NCBI RefSeq assembly: GCF_000378085.1
Contig: NZ_KB899211.1
Location: 124,001 to 188,000 of the forward strand
Length of the DNA: 64,000 bases
Direction of reading: 5' to 3'
Source: Hoylesella loescheii DSM 19665 = JCM 12249 = ATCC 15930
GTDB taxonomy: Bacteria; Bacteroidota; Bacteroidia; Bacteroidales; Bacteroidaceae
The position numbers and the translations under genes were made by a program. This document shows positions 1 through 8,263 of this stretch, piece after piece (position 1 is the stretch's first letter; the number at the start of each line of letters is the position of its first letter). Below the pieces are notes generated by a model, which saw only the letters and a list, made by a program, of their open reading frames with translations, searched no databases and was not told the origin of the DNA.

Positions 1-180
1 TATGAACTAACTTATTCAACTAGAAAAGAACAACTCTATAACCAATAAACTTGCTAACTCACCAATGTTTAAGCTAACGCGCAAAACGCATCGATAGATT
101 ATTTGCATTGCATTTTGTTACCGATGAAACCGCTGTTTATTGTTGATAATCGTCCTGTCGCAATGCTTTTGACCTGTGTT

Positions 181-483
181 TTACTTGTGCTTGCAGTTTT
201 TGAGGCATCGTTTACATCCGCCAATGGCAAGTGCGAACCATGCCGTACATATTACACGGAACAGGAAAGGCGCTTCTGCTGGCAGCACGGCAAGGGCAAA
301 AGCAGCTTGCACGTTGAGCAATTGAAGCTTGGCTTTGGTGTCTATCTCCTTGTTCAACACGGCCGAATAATATTGGCATAACCAAGTTATGGGGAGCATA
401 AGGCCTTTCTTTGCACTTGCGAAAAACGTGTTTAAACGAATCTCGTTTGCAGAATTTACCGATAATGTCATTTCCTTTTTCAT
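181..483 (-). CDS. hypothetical small protein, 100 aa, possibly not real
   Basis: I do not recognise this family. The frame is open for 100 codons and its second half uses codons like the neighbouring genes (GCG, CTG, CGT), which argues mildly for coding. The product has a hydrophobic central and C-terminal part (about residues 58-88), Cys residues near the C-terminus and a basic tail. An open frame of 92 codons lies on the other strand at 103-381, so either could be a shadow. No Bacteroidota -7 box is visible upstream on this strand. Coding status is uncertain. Confidence 0.3.
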   Translation of the reverse strand: MKKEMTLSVNSANEIRLNTFFASAKKGLMLPITWLCQYYSAVLNKEIDTKAKLQLLNVQAAFALAVLPAEAPFLFRVICTAWFALAIGGCKRCLKNCKHK

Positions 484-494
484 TGTTCTCTATG

Positions 495-521
495 TTGAAT
501 GTTATTATTTGCTTATCTTTG
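495..521 (+). promoter_or_regulatory. possible promoter, TTG and TATCTTTG
   Basis: TATCTTTG at 514-521 matches the Bacteroidota -7 consensus TAnnTTTG. A TTG lies at 495-497, but the spacing (16) is short of the usual 19-21. If used, it would transcribe through the repeat at 610-784 into rnhB with a leader of roughly 280 nt. Confidence 0.3.
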
Positions 522-609
522 TGGTTGCAAAATTGCGGCTAAAATTGGAAGTGACATTTCACAAACAAATGAATTTAGTTAATAGTTGGTAAATGTATGA
601 AGTAAGGGA

Positions 610-784
610 GGTGTGGAGTAAGCGAGTTAAGCCGTATGCTAACTTGCAGAGTGGCCCATATTCTAGTTAACTCGTTAAATGTTAAACTTGTCAACATGTG
701 GCGTCCATCGTCAGCTTTGCAGCAGGTTATGCTTGTCAACTCTGCGTTCCTTGCTTTCTTCCCAACTCGTTAACTCGTCAACAT
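610..784 (+). repeat. degenerate copy of the composite intergenic repeat
   Basis: This stretch carries, in order, GAGTTAAGCC, TTGCAGAGTGG, CTTGTCAACTC-type words and repeated TTAACTCGT / GTCAACATG words. The same words in the same order occur at 36212-36475 and 58917-59135. This copy lacks the GGGGAGAGGGG hairpin end and is the most diverged. It fills most of the gap before rnhB. Confidence 0.5.
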
Positions 785-808
785 GTCAACCAATAAGTTC
801 ATATATAG

Positions 809-1417
809 ATGCTCAAATCTCATTATTTCACCGATTTAATCGAGGCCGGTTGCGATGAAGCTGGTCGTGGATGCTTGGCTGGTAGCGTGTTTGCTGCTGC
901 TGTGATACTGCCCACCGATTACGAAAACGCTTTGCTCAACGATTCGAAGAAGTTAACCGAGAAGCAGCGTTACGCCTTGCGCACGCAGATAGAAGCTGAC
1001 GCGTTGGCGTGGGCTGTGGGTGAGGTTACGGCCGATGAAATCGACGAAATAAACATACTTAACGCTAGCATACTGGCTATGCACCGCGCCCTTGATGGCT
1101 TGAAACTTCGTCCGCAGGCCGTTATTGTGGACGGAAACCGCTTTAAACCCTACGGAACGCTTCCCCACGAGACCATCGTTAAAGGCGATGCCAAGTACTT
1201 GTCGATTGCTGCGGCTAGCATTTTGGCCAAGACTTATCGTGATGATTACATGGACAACCTTGCCCTTCAATATCCCGCATATCAGTGGAAGGTGAACAAG
1301 GGCTATCCAACAAAGGCACATCGAGCAGCTATTGAAGAACACGGAATATCCCCTTTTCATCGCAAAACATTCAAAGGGGTTAAGGAGATGTTAGTGAATG
1401 AAGAAGAGTGCGTATAA
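809..1417 (+). CDS. rnhB: ribonuclease HII
   Basis: RNase HII cuts the RNA strand at ribonucleotides embedded in DNA and RNA-DNA hybrids, starting ribonucleotide excision repair in the cytoplasm. At 202 aa it has the usual family length. The signature [11 protein letters not shown] is at residues 15-25. The four metal-binding acids expected in type 2 enzymes are visible: D16, E17, D108 (in IVDGN) and D127 (in KGDAKY). The helix [10 protein letters not shown] follows as in E. coli RnhB. The gene stands alone, with a repeat-filled gap before it and no gene in the same direction after it. Confidence 0.95.
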   Translation: MLKSHYFTDLIEAGCDEAGRGCLAGSVFAAAVILPTDYENALLNDSKKLTEKQRYALRTQIEADALAWAVGEVTADEIDEINILNASILAMHRALDGLKLRPQAVIVDGNRFKPYGTLPHETIVKGDAKYLSIAAASILAKTYRDDYMDNLALQYPAYQWKVNKGYPTKAHRAAIEEHGISPFHRKTFKGVKEMLVNEEECV

Positions 1418-1554
1418 GTGTAAGCACCTCTGAGTTTATTGGTGGGTTGGCGTGTTCATGGCACATAACCTTTGTGTGTTTGGCAAGGTAACACGATTTT
1501 CTACTTATACACCAGTTTGTGACAATATAAGTCGTTTTTAATTATGTGAATAAG

Positions 1555-1588
1555 CAAGGGTATGGTGATAACTGTCGCTATACCCTTG
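1555..1588. other. small inverted repeat in the gap after rnhB
   Basis: CAAGGGTAT at 1555-1563 pairs with ATACCCTTG at 1580-1588 around a 16-nt loop. There is no following T-run, so it is not a clear intrinsic terminator. The rest of the 1418-1766 gap is AT-rich and holds only a doubtful 65-codon open frame. Confidence 0.35.
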
Positions 1589-1704
1589 TTGAGGGAATAG
1601 GTATCCTTCTACCTTTAAAAATCGCCTTGAAATTTTCGATATTTTACAGATTCGGCTATAAATGTAAAGTTAATTTCAATTTATTTAAAAAAGACCAACT
1701 AAAA

Positions 1705-1736
1705 TTTGGTACTTTCAGTTATATTTTGTATTTTTG
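1705..1736 (+). promoter_or_regulatory. orphan promoter, TTTG-N20-TATTTTTG
   Basis: TTTG at 1705-1708 and TATTTTTG at 1729-1736 are separated by 20 bp, an ideal Bacteroidota promoter. Transcription would start near 1743 and run rightward, but no rightward gene follows: the next frames at 1767-2800 are on the other strand. A hairpin lies about 130 bp downstream at 1875-1906. It may therefore serve a small RNA. Confidence 0.5.
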
Positions 1737-1766
1737 TGAATAGAATTATAAACTTCATATTTGGCA

Positions 1767-1961
1767 TTACACCGTGCGCCATTTTCTCACTTCTTCTATC
1801 CTAAGGCAAGCTGAGTGATGGTTGCGAATATGGTTAATTGCCCATTCATAAAAATCTTTTTCACTACAAGAAACGTCCCGTATATTGCGTGAGCAACATA
1901 CGGGACAATGTTTTATGGGCGTCTTGAAGTGGCGAGTTAGTAGGGATTCGGAAGCTTGCAA
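1767..1961 (-). CDS. hypothetical small Cys/His-rich protein, 64 aa
   Basis: I do not recognise the family. The product holds CPVC around residues 19-22, two further Cys and several His (HIRNHH), so a small zinc-binding protein is conceivable. The frame begins 15 bp after the stop of the CPBP protease gene on the same strand. Against coding, a 14-bp near-perfect inverted repeat (1875-1906) sits inside it and a good promoter faces it from the other strand, so the stretch may instead be an RNA gene. Confidence 0.3.
   Translation of the reverse strand: MQASESLLTRHFKTPIKHCPVCCSRNIRDVSCSEKDFYEWAINHIRNHHSACLRIEEVRKWRTV
1875..1906 (+). other. strong hairpin, 14-bp arms, GTGA loop
   Basis: GTCCCGTATATTGC (1875-1888) faces GCAACATACGGGAC (1893-1906) across a GTGA loop, with one A.C mismatch. 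On the plus strand it is followed by AATGTTTT, a weak T-run. It could end a transcript from the promoter at 1705-1736. Confidence 0.45.
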
Positions 1962-1975
1962 GGGAATAAGCCCCC

Positions 1976-2800
1976 TTAGAATTTAAGCATATTCGATGAA
2001 GGTTTGCTGCCAGTTGTCATTCGCTTGTTTAGTTGGAACAGCGAGGGAAGCAGTACAAGGAGCGAGCAGAACAAACCCATGTACATCAGTTTGTTGTCGC
2101 CATGGAACAAGTCGATAAGCTGTCCGTCGTTCATCTCTGGCATCAGCTTGTACATCGTGTAGGCCACGGTGTTGTTAACCCAGTGCAGTACAACTCCTGG
2201 AACAATACTGTGGGTGCGATAGTAGAGCCATCCCAAGAGCAAGCCCATTGTAAAGGCGTTGGCAAACTGAGCCATATTGCCGTGCACGGCGCCGAAAAGC
2301 AGGGCCGAAGCAACGATGGGAATCCACGGCAAACGATGGTTGAAATAGTTCATTAGACTGCGCAAGATGGCTCCGCGGAACACTAACTCTTCGGCCACAG
2401 GAGCTAAAATGCCGAGTGCGAGATAGCCCCAACGACTGCCCATGATGCTTTCGAAAAGATGTTTAACGTCGTCGGTCATGGTGATATTCATCTGTTCGTA
2501 AAGCCATTGCAGCGGAAGTATGGCTCCTAAACCTGCAAGAATGGCCCAAATTAATACGCCCCACGGCTTTTGTTGAATGTAGTAGCGCGATATGGGTGCC
2601 CACTTGCGCCACACGAAAAGGGCAATAAGGATGACACTGCTGACTACGCTGCTTAGGGTAAGGGCTTTGGCGCTGGCAGATGGTGGGTGTTTTATTGAGT
2701 CGTCGAGGTAGAGAGCCACGAGTGAAACCACAAACTGCACGGCGATGAATACCACGATATAGCCCAGTACATCGAGAATAAGCCTATTGTTCTTTTTCAT
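1976..2800 (-). CDS. CPBP family intramembrane metalloprotease
   Basis: This is a CAAX protease/bacteriocin-processing (CPBP, Abi) family membrane protein of 274 aa. Known members are intramembrane peptidases; the substrate here cannot be told. The three family motifs are present: EELVFRG with E137, E138 and R142, then H173 in FGAVHGN, then H206 in HWVNN. Hydrophobic segments lie near residues 11-30, 48-65, 80-97, 125-140, 160-175 and 180-205, with another near 240-258. The gene is followed at 15 bp by a doubtful small frame. No -7 box is clear in front of it, and ribF ends 111 bp upstream on the same strand, so read-through is possible. Confidence 0.88.
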   Translation of the reverse strand: MKKNNRLILDVLGYIVVFIAVQFVVSLVALYLDDSIKHPPSASAKALTLSSVVSSVILIALFVWRKWAPISRYYIQQKPWGVLIWAILAGLGAILPLQWLYEQMNITMTDDVKHLFESIMGSRWGYLALGILAPVAEELVFRGAILRSLMNYFNHRLPWIPIVASALLFGAVHGNMAQFANAFTMGLLLGWLYYRTHSIVPGVVLHWVNNTVAYTMYKLMPEMNDGQLIDLFHGDNKLMYMGLFCSLLVLLPSLFQLNKRMTTGSKPSSNMLKF

Positions 2801-2911
2801 TTATTGTTTTTGTTTTTAATTTTATCTGTTTCGTTTTCTAGCCGTTTAAATCGGATAAAAGCTTCTTTCCTGCCTAGTCACTTCTTGAAGAAGGATTTTG
2901 GGTAAGACCTT

Positions 2912-3826
2912 TTATGTGTTTTGAATGAGCTGCCTTGCCGCCTCTTCATCTTCTTTCATCTTCGCTTTTAGCTCGTCTATCGTGCTAAATTTCACCTCGG
3001 CACGAATGCGTTCGACGAATGCAACGCGCATGTTTTGTCCGTAGATGTCGGCCGAGAAGTCGAGGATGTTGGTCTCGATGGTTACGCCCTTGCCGTTGAA
3101 AGTGGGGCGATTGCCGATGTTGGTCATGCCCATCAGAGGGTGTTCGTAGCCTTCAACCTCCACCAATGTGGCGTAAACGCCGTTTTGTGGAAGCAGTTTT
3201 TGAGGATTTTCTACTAGTAGGTTAGCCGTGGGAAAGCCCATTTTGCGCCCCTCTTGAAAGCCCGGCACCACCTTTCCGCCCAGCGAATAGTTATAGCCCA
3301 ACAGTGCATTGGCCTGCTTGACACGTCCTTCGAGTAGATGGTTGCGTATGGCTGATGAACTGATATGTGCCCCGTCGGGTGCAAACTGGGGTGCTTCTAC
3401 CACATGGATACCCATCGCTTGACCGTGTCGGCGATAGTCTTCGAAGCTCTCTTCTCGGTTATGGCCAAACTTATTGTCGTAACCGATAACCAGTTGGGCC
3501 ACGTTTAACCGTTCTTTCAGTATCCGTTGCATGAACTCGCGGGCTGTAAGTGCGGCCATATTCAGGTCGAAATTCAGCACCATGGTATGGTCTATGCCAG
3601 TTTCGTGCAGTAGTTTCAGCTTCTCTTCGGGTGTTGAAAGCAGTTTAGGCACAAAGGAGGTTTGCACCACTTGGCGTGGATGTGTGCCGAAGGTGACAAC
3701 CTTTGAGGACATGCCTTGTGCCTGAGCTAGCTGCCGAACATGGTCAATTAGGTAGCGATGCCCTAGATGCACACCATCGAAAAAGCCGATGGTGGCCACG
3801 CAGGGAGGAATGTTGGCTGTGTGCAT
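2912..3826 (-). CDS. ribF: bifunctional riboflavin kinase / FAD synthetase
   Basis: RibF phosphorylates riboflavin to FMN and adenylylates FMN to FAD in the cytosol. At 304 aa it is of normal length. The N-terminal FAD synthetase (nucleotidyltransferase) domain shows GFFDGVHLGH near residue 13-22 and the ISSSAIRNHLLEG motif near residue 170. The C-terminal flavokinase domain shows GRKMGFPTANL and NIGNRPTF. The start codon lies 4 bp after the stop of the P-type ATPase gene, so the two are almost surely one transcript. That pairing is more likely positional than functional. Confidence 0.95.
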   Translation of the reverse strand: MHTANIPPCVATIGFFDGVHLGHRYLIDHVRQLAQAQGMSSKVVTFGTHPRQVVQTSFVPKLLSTPEEKLKLLHETGIDHTMVLNFDLNMAALTAREFMQRILKERLNVAQLVIGYDNKFGHNREESFEDYRRHGQAMGIHVVEAPQFAPDGAHISSSAIRNHLLEGRVKQANALLGYNYSLGGKVVPGFQEGRKMGFPTANLLVENPQKLLPQNGVYATLVEVEGYEHPLMGMTNIGNRPTFNGKGVTIETNILDFSADIYGQNMRVAFVERIRAEVKFSTIDELKAKMKEDEEAARQLIQNT

Positions 3827-3830
3827 GGCG

Positions 3831-6452
3831 TTAAGCGGGGTTGGTTGTTTGGGCTTTGGGTTTCAGTCTGCGCCACACTTCGCCCACCCACAGCACGATA
3901 GATGTTGCGCCAATGATAACCAACCACTCTGTGAACGACAGCGGAACGGTGCGGAACATACGTCCGCCAAAGGTTACAATGAGCCATTGTCCTGTCAAGA
4001 TAAGTAACAAAACGAGCAGCAATCCGCGGTCGGCATAAAGACGACGGAAAGTGCTATGGTGCGAATTAAGGGTCTTGGCGTTAAACAGGTTCCAAAATTG
4101 CAGCATCACAAAAGCCGTGAAGAAGATGGTGAGCTGGTGCGTATCAACCTGTCCGCCACTTTCATTGCGGAAGTAAATGAGTAGTGCAAAGAGCATGGCG
4201 AAGAACACCAAGCCGCAGAAAATGATGCCGCGAGCCATCGATGGAGAAATAATCGGATCGGTTTGTTTACGTGGGCGCTCGCTCATCACTTCGCGCGTGG
4301 GTGGCAACGAGGCTAAAGCCATGGCGGCGAAGGTATCCATAATGAGGTTTACCCAAAGCATCTGCGTTACGGTTAACGGCATTTGGGTACCGATAATGGC
4401 TCCACCTAGCACCAAAAGCAGGGCAGTGAGGTTGACCACAAGCTGGAAGAAGAGGAAGCGACGTATGTTGTTGTAGAGCGATCGGCCCCACATCACGGCC
4501 CGTTCGATGGAGCGGAAAGAGTCGTCGAGCAAGGTCATGTCCGACGCTTCTTTAGCTACGTTGGTGCCACTGCCCAGCGAAAGTCCCACGTGGGCATGGT
4601 TCAGAGCCGGGGCATCGTTGGTTCCGTCGCCCGTAACGGCCACTACCTCGCCACGTTGTTGCAGTAGGTTAACCAGTCGTTGCTTATCGGTGGGACGTGC
4701 ACGCGACATCACTCGCAGCACCTTCACCCGTTCGTAGGCCACCTCGTCGCTAAGTGCGGCGAAGTCGGGACCAGTTATTTGCGCCTCGATGGGCGTATCT
4801 TTGTGCCATATCCCTATCTGTCGAGCAATCTCGATGGCTGTTGCAGCGGTGTCTCCGGTAACAATTTTCACCTCGATACCTGCGTCGATACACTCCTTAA
4901 CAGCTGCGGGCACATCTTGACGAATAGGGTCGCTGATGGCAGCAACAGCTTGGAGGGTAAGGTCTTGCAGCAGGTTGGGGGCGGCAAAATTGGTTTCAAC
5001 CTCATTGGGCAGAGGCTTATAGGCGAAGGCCAATGTGCGCATGGCCTTGTTTTGGTAGCTTCGCAGTAGGTCGGCAGTGGTGGTTCGCTCCTCGTCTGTT
5101 AGCTGGCAGAGAGCCATAACCGTTTCGGGCGCACCTTTTAAGAATAGGTATCGCTGACCGTTTAGGCTGGCAACGGTGGCCATATACTTGCGTTCGGTGG
5201 AGAAAGGCAATTGATTTTCAACCTTGCCAGCGGTGCGCAGCTCGCGATAGTTTTGCTTGTTGGCGTCCAGCCACAGCAATAGGGCCACCTCGGTTGGGTT
5301 TCCTATGCCCGTAGTTGCGTTGTCTTTGGTTTCGAGATGAGCAGTGGTGTTTAGCGCAATGGCATCTGCTAGTGGGGTTTCGGGTGCGAAAACGCGCATC
5401 TCTGACACCTGCATCTTGTTCTCGGTAAGTGTTCCTGTCTTGTCGGTGCATACCACGGTGACGGCTCCCATCGTTTCGCAAGCGTGCAGTTTACGCACAA
5501 GGTTGTTGCTTTTGAGCATTCGGCGCATGTTCAAGGCAAGACTCAGCGTAACCGCCATGGGTAAACCTTCGGGCACGGTCATTACCAATAGCGTTACGGC
5601 CATCATGAAATAGCGCAGCACCACCTCGGCCATGCGCATGTAGTCTTGGCCTTGCCAAAGGGGATTGGTAAGCATGTCGTGGGCAAGAAACACCACGAAA
5701 GCCGTAATGGCCACGGCAGAACCCACCTTGCTGATGAGTTTTGCCAAGCGGTCGAGTTGCTGATTGAGGGGCGTTTTTACGGCCGTCAGTTCGGTGGCCT
5801 TATGCGCCACCTTGCCAATCTCGGTATTGTCACCAATGGCGGTAACCCTTGCTAGGCCGCTACCGTTCATCACCATGGTAGAGCGCAACACCATATTGGT
5901 GGGGTAGGTGGCTTCTTCTTCGGCCACTTCGGGTGTTGCGTGTTTGTTGATGATAGGTTCGCCCGTGAGCGAAGACTCGTCAATCTGTAAGTCGGACGAT
6001 TGTAGCAGCAGGCCGTCGGCAGGTATTTCGTCGCCCACTTCAATCACCATCAGGTCGCCTGGCACCACGTCTTTGCGCGCCACAGTGGTTGTTTGTCTGT
6101 TTCTATGCACCTTTACGGGCTGTTCTTCGCCCAAAGTCGTGAGCACGTCGAACTTCTTTGCGGCGTCTCTTTCAAAGTAAAAGCCGATTGTTGTGGCGAG
6201 GATGATGGCCAAGAAGATGCCTAACGTTTCGAGAAACTCACCGTCGATGAACGAGAAGATGAGTGAAACGGCAGCAGCTACAAGTAAGATTTGGATGATG
6301 GGGTCGCGGTATTTGTCTATGTAAAGCGCCCAAAGCGATGCCCGCTTTGGTGGTGTAAGCACATTGGATCCATGTTTTTTGCGGCTCTCCGCAACCTGTG
6401 CGTCGGTCAATCCCGCTGTGTCGAACTTCTCTAAAGTTGTTTCTATACTCAT
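3831..6452 (-). CDS. calcium-translocating P-type ATPase (PMCA-like)
   Basis: An 873-aa P2-type cation pump expected to export Ca2+ from the cytosol at the cost of ATP. Domains run in the usual order: N-terminal cation ATPase domain (residues 1-75), actuator domain with SLTGEP at 161-166, membrane helices with PEGLP at 294-298 that forms part of the ion site, phosphorylation motif CTDKTGT with D337, nucleotide-binding domain, hinge TGDGTNDAP, then C-terminal membrane helices. The PEGLP/NxxxD pattern favours Ca2+ over Na+/K+, but substrate is inferred from family only. A TATCTTTG box lies about 50 bp upstream. ribF follows in the same transcript. Confidence 0.92.
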   Translation of the reverse strand: MSIETTLEKFDTAGLTDAQVAESRKKHGSNVLTPPKRASLWALYIDKYRDPIIQILLVAAAVSLIFSFIDGEFLETLGIFLAIILATTIGFYFERDAAKKFDVLTTLGEEQPVKVHRNRQTTTVARKDVVPGDLMVIEVGDEIPADGLLLQSSDLQIDESSLTGEPIINKHATPEVAEEEATYPTNMVLRSTMVMNGSGLARVTAIGDNTEIGKVAHKATELTAVKTPLNQQLDRLAKLISKVGSAVAITAFVVFLAHDMLTNPLWQGQDYMRMAEVVLRYFMMAVTLLVMTVPEGLPMAVTLSLALNMRRMLKSNNLVRKLHACETMGAVTVVCTDKTGTLTENKMQVSEMRVFAPETPLADAIALNTTAHLETKDNATTGIGNPTEVALLLWLDANKQNYRELRTAGKVENQLPFSTERKYMATVASLNGQRYLFLKGAPETVMALCQLTDEERTTTADLLRSYQNKAMRTLAFAYKPLPNEVETNFAAPNLLQDLTLQAVAAISDPIRQDVPAAVKECIDAGIEVKIVTGDTAATAIEIARQIGIWHKDTPIEAQITGPDFAALSDEVAYERVKVLRVMSRARPTDKQRLVNLLQQRGEVVAVTGDGTNDAPALNHAHVGLSLGSGTNVAKEASDMTLLDDSFRSIERAVMWGRSLYNNIRRFLFFQLVVNLTALLLVLGGAIIGTQMPLTVTQMLWVNLIMDTFAAMALASLPPTREVMSERPRKQTDPIISPSMARGIIFCGLVFFAMLFALLIYFRNESGGQVDTHQLTIFFTAFVMLQFWNLFNAKTLNSHHSTFRRLYADRGLLLVLLLILTGQWLIVTFGGRMFRTVPLSFTEWLVIIGATSIVLWVGEVWRRLKPKAQTTNPA

Positions 6453-6499
6453 CGATACGTATATATAATAGTGTTTAGAGGTATGTTTCCCCTAATATG

Positions 6500-6507
6500 C
6501 AAAGATA
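6500..6507 (-). promoter_or_regulatory. -7 box TATCTTTG for the P-type ATPase / ribF operon
   Basis: On the minus strand TATCTTTG (6507 to 6500) matches TAnnTTTG and lies 48 bp before the ATPase start. No good TTTG is seen 19-21 bp further upstream. Confidence 0.5.
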
Positions 6508-6567
6508 CACAAAAGCCCTTGAACTTCATGTTGCCCACTTCATTTTTACGTCTTTTTGGCTTAATTG

Positions 6568-6599
6568 TTTGGATATTTGGTGCAAAACAACTACCTTTG
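6568..6599 (+). promoter_or_regulatory. tRNA promoter TTTG-N20-TACCTTTG
   Basis: TTTG at 6568-6571, a 20-bp spacer and TACCTTTG at 6592-6599 give a full Bacteroidota promoter. The expected start near 6606 is about 26 nt before the mature tRNA end. It is divergent from the ATPase promoter. Confidence 0.75.
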
Positions 6600-6631
6600 C
6601 ACCCACAAACAACCCCTTATGTGGGTGGTTC

Positions 6632-6705
6632 GGGCTTTTAGCTCAGTTGGTTAGAGCAACAGACTCATAATCTGGAGGTCCTTGGTTCAAGCCCAAGATG
6701 GCCCA
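6632..6705 (+). tRNA. tRNA with anticodon CAT (Met, or Ile2 if lysidine-modified)
   Basis: A full cloverleaf folds from 6632 to 6705. Acceptor arm GGGCTTT pairs with ATGGCCC (one U.U mismatch), the D arm has GCTC/GAGC, the anticodon loop CTCATAA places CAT at 6666-6668, and the T arm is CTTGG-TTCAAGC-CCAAG. The discriminator is A and no CCA is encoded. CAT is read by elongator tRNA-Met and by tRNA-Ile2, whose C34 is changed to lysidine by TilS. C4-G69 here resembles the E. coli tRNA-Ile2 acceptor, so identity is open. The initiator is unlikely because the acceptor starts with a full G-C pair. Confidence 0.9.
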
Positions 6706-6748
6706 CGAACAGATCACAATAAGTGATATTTGATGTTTAAGGAATAAG

Positions 6749-6783
6749 AAGAGGAACTGCTGAAAAGTAGTTCCTCTTTTTTG
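6749..6783 (+). terminator. intrinsic terminator after the tRNA
   Basis: AAGAGGAACT (6749-6758) pairs exactly with AGTTCCTCTT (6769-6778), extendable by a G.T and a C-G pair, and is followed by a run of T. It closes the single-tRNA transcript. Confidence 0.8.
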
Positions 6784-6914
6784 TTTGGTATTCTATTTCA
6801 GGGCGAATGGTAGTTAACATGTAGATGGGTATGGCAACTTGTAAACCCGTTAACTTGTCAACTTGTGAGCTGAAAAGGAAAGATTGATAGCCCTACACCT
6901 TATATAAAGGTCTC

Positions 6915-7478
6915 CTAATCCTCTTCCAAAATCATGCAGCCAGCTTCTTTTGGGTGATCCAGCACCATATTCGGGGCGGGCTCTTTGCGTATTTTCCACG
7001 CAATCAGGATATCGCCCGCAGCAGCGGAAACGAATAAGATGCCCCACCCAAGCAACAAGATACTTTTGAGAGGATAAGCTAATGCCAAAGGGATGACGCC
7101 TAGAACCACGAGAGGCATTAAGGCTCCGATACAATATTGGCGAACCGTTAAGGGTTCGGAGCAATGACAATAAGGGGTGAGCATTTCCCATAATACGCCG
7201 AATCGAATGCTCTTAAAGCCTTTTTTGGCAAAGTATGCCCATGTTAGGCCATGTATCAGCTCGTGCAAAACTATGCCAGCCATAAGTGCAACGAACACAA
7301 TCAAGAATGTTAAAAGGATGTTGTGGTTGGGAATAAACTGTATGGGGAAGTCTTCAAATGTAGGAAAACCCCACACGAAATACCATGCAGCAGAGCTTAA
7401 CAGCAATACAACAATGAATAGTATTGCTGCAAAGACGTTGGCCCAAACGAGGTTTATGGTTATTTTCCGTTGTTTCAT
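6915..7478 (-). CDS. DUF3267 family membrane protein with HExxH motif
   Basis: A 187-aa membrane protein of the DUF3267 family, thought to be zincin-like peptidases. The metal motif HELIHG puts H72, E73 and H76 at the end of a hydrophobic stretch (about residues 54-71). Other hydrophobic segments lie near residues 10-37 and 112-150. The third zinc ligand cannot be assigned. Substrate and role are unknown. The gene stands alone, with a TACTTTTG box upstream at 7549-7542. The C-terminal 30 residues are charged and end in EED. Confidence 0.8.
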   Translation of the reverse strand: MKQRKITINLVWANVFAAILFIVVLLLSSAAWYFVWGFPTFEDFPIQFIPNHNILLTFLIVFVALMAGIVLHELIHGLTWAYFAKKGFKSIRFGVLWEMLTPYCHCSEPLTVRQYCIGALMPLVVLGVIPLALAYPLKSILLLGWGILFVSAAAGDILIAWKIRKEPAPNMVLDHPKEAGCMILEED

Positions 7479-7541
7479 GCTGTTTTATTAATGAAGAATT
7501 AAAAGTGGTATGGCGTTGATTGTCTGCCTATAAGCTAAATG

Positions 7542-7549
7542 CAAAAGTA
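7542..7549 (-). promoter_or_regulatory. -7 box TACTTTTG for the DUF3267 gene
   Basis: TACTTTTG on the minus strand, 64 bp before the start codon. The -33 element is not clear. Confidence 0.45.
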
Positions 7550-7635
7550 GCGAATATTTTTGTGAAAAGCTTGGTTATACATGCCTAAGTGGCTCACTTT
7601 TTCTCAATATGCCTTTCACCATCCACCAAAGGAAA

Positions 7636-7665
7636 GGCCGCAGTACCTTTTGGGGAGCTGCGGCC
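7636..7665 (-). terminator. possible terminator for the sigma / anti-sigma pair
   Basis: GGCCGCAG (7636-7643) and CTGCGGCC (7658-7665) form an 8-bp perfect, GC-rich stem. Read leftward it is followed by TTTCCTTT. It lies about 100 bp beyond the end of the anti-sigma-like gene; 7479-7768 otherwise holds no gene. Confidence 0.45.
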
Positions 7666-7768
7666 GTTGACCTTACGTTAGTATAATGAAAAATTTGAGA
7701 GAAAGAAGCTTCACAGCTTCGATGTTGTTTTACTAAACATTGTTATTGAGAAAGCATAGAAAAATTTC

Positions 7769-8263
7769 TTATTTAATGATGTTGAGCGAGGCGGCTGGCG
7801 TGTCGGCCTTCTTCAAGGTGTCGATAACGGCCGAGTCGCCTAAGGCAACCGATTCGCCCTTCTCCACCTTATTATATCCTGCCATGCCTGCGGGCGAGGT
7901 CTGATTCGTTTGGAACGACTCCTGTGCGGCATTGCCCAACGTTAGGAAGATGGCCACAACGGCGGCTGCCTTGAACAATGGCATGAGGCGTTGGGTAAGC
8001 GTGATGGTGCGTGCCTTCACCTTAACGGGCTCTTCCTCGTCGATTATGGCCAATAACTTGCTGTCGAAATCGGCGCCCAGATGTTTCGCTTTGCTCTCCA
8101 TTTGCTGGTAGGCGAAGAGCGATTGATATTGGCGCAGCTCAGCCGGAACGTCTTTCTGACTGAAAAACGCACGCAGGATACCTTCCTCTTCCAATGAAGT
8201 TTCGCAGTTCCAATAGCGCTCCAATAGCTGGTTGATATATTTATAGTCCATAATCATCTGCAT
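7769..8263 (-). CDS. putative anti-sigma factor, single-pass membrane protein
   Basis: A 164-aa protein with a charged cytoplasmic N-terminal part (about residues 1-105), one hydrophobic segment (residues 107-125, PLFKAAAVVAIFLTLGN) and an outward C-terminal tail. It overlaps the 3' end of the ECF sigma gene upstream, which suggests translational coupling. Sigma gene followed by a membrane protein of this layout is the usual sigma/anti-sigma arrangement in Bacteroidota, so I infer that it binds and restrains that sigma factor. No classic zinc-binding anti-sigma motif (HxxxCxxC) is present. Start could also be the Met three codons later (8254). Confidence 0.6.
   Translation of the reverse strand: MQMIMDYKYINQLLERYWNCETSLEEEGILRAFFSQKDVPAELRQYQSLFAYQQMESKAKHLGADFDSKLLAIIDEEEPVKVKARTITLTQRLMPLFKAAAVVAIFLTLGNAAQESFQTNQTSPAGMAGYNKVEKGESVALGDSAVIDTLKKADTPAASLNIIK

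Noticed and set aside
103..381. 92-codon plus-strand frame at the left edge
   Set aside because: Lies opposite the 181-483 frame, with poorer codon use and no signal or domain; at most one of the two can be real.
1546..1743. 65-codon plus-strand frame after rnhB
   Set aside because: AT-rich, starts in a hairpin and runs through a strong promoter; no family features.
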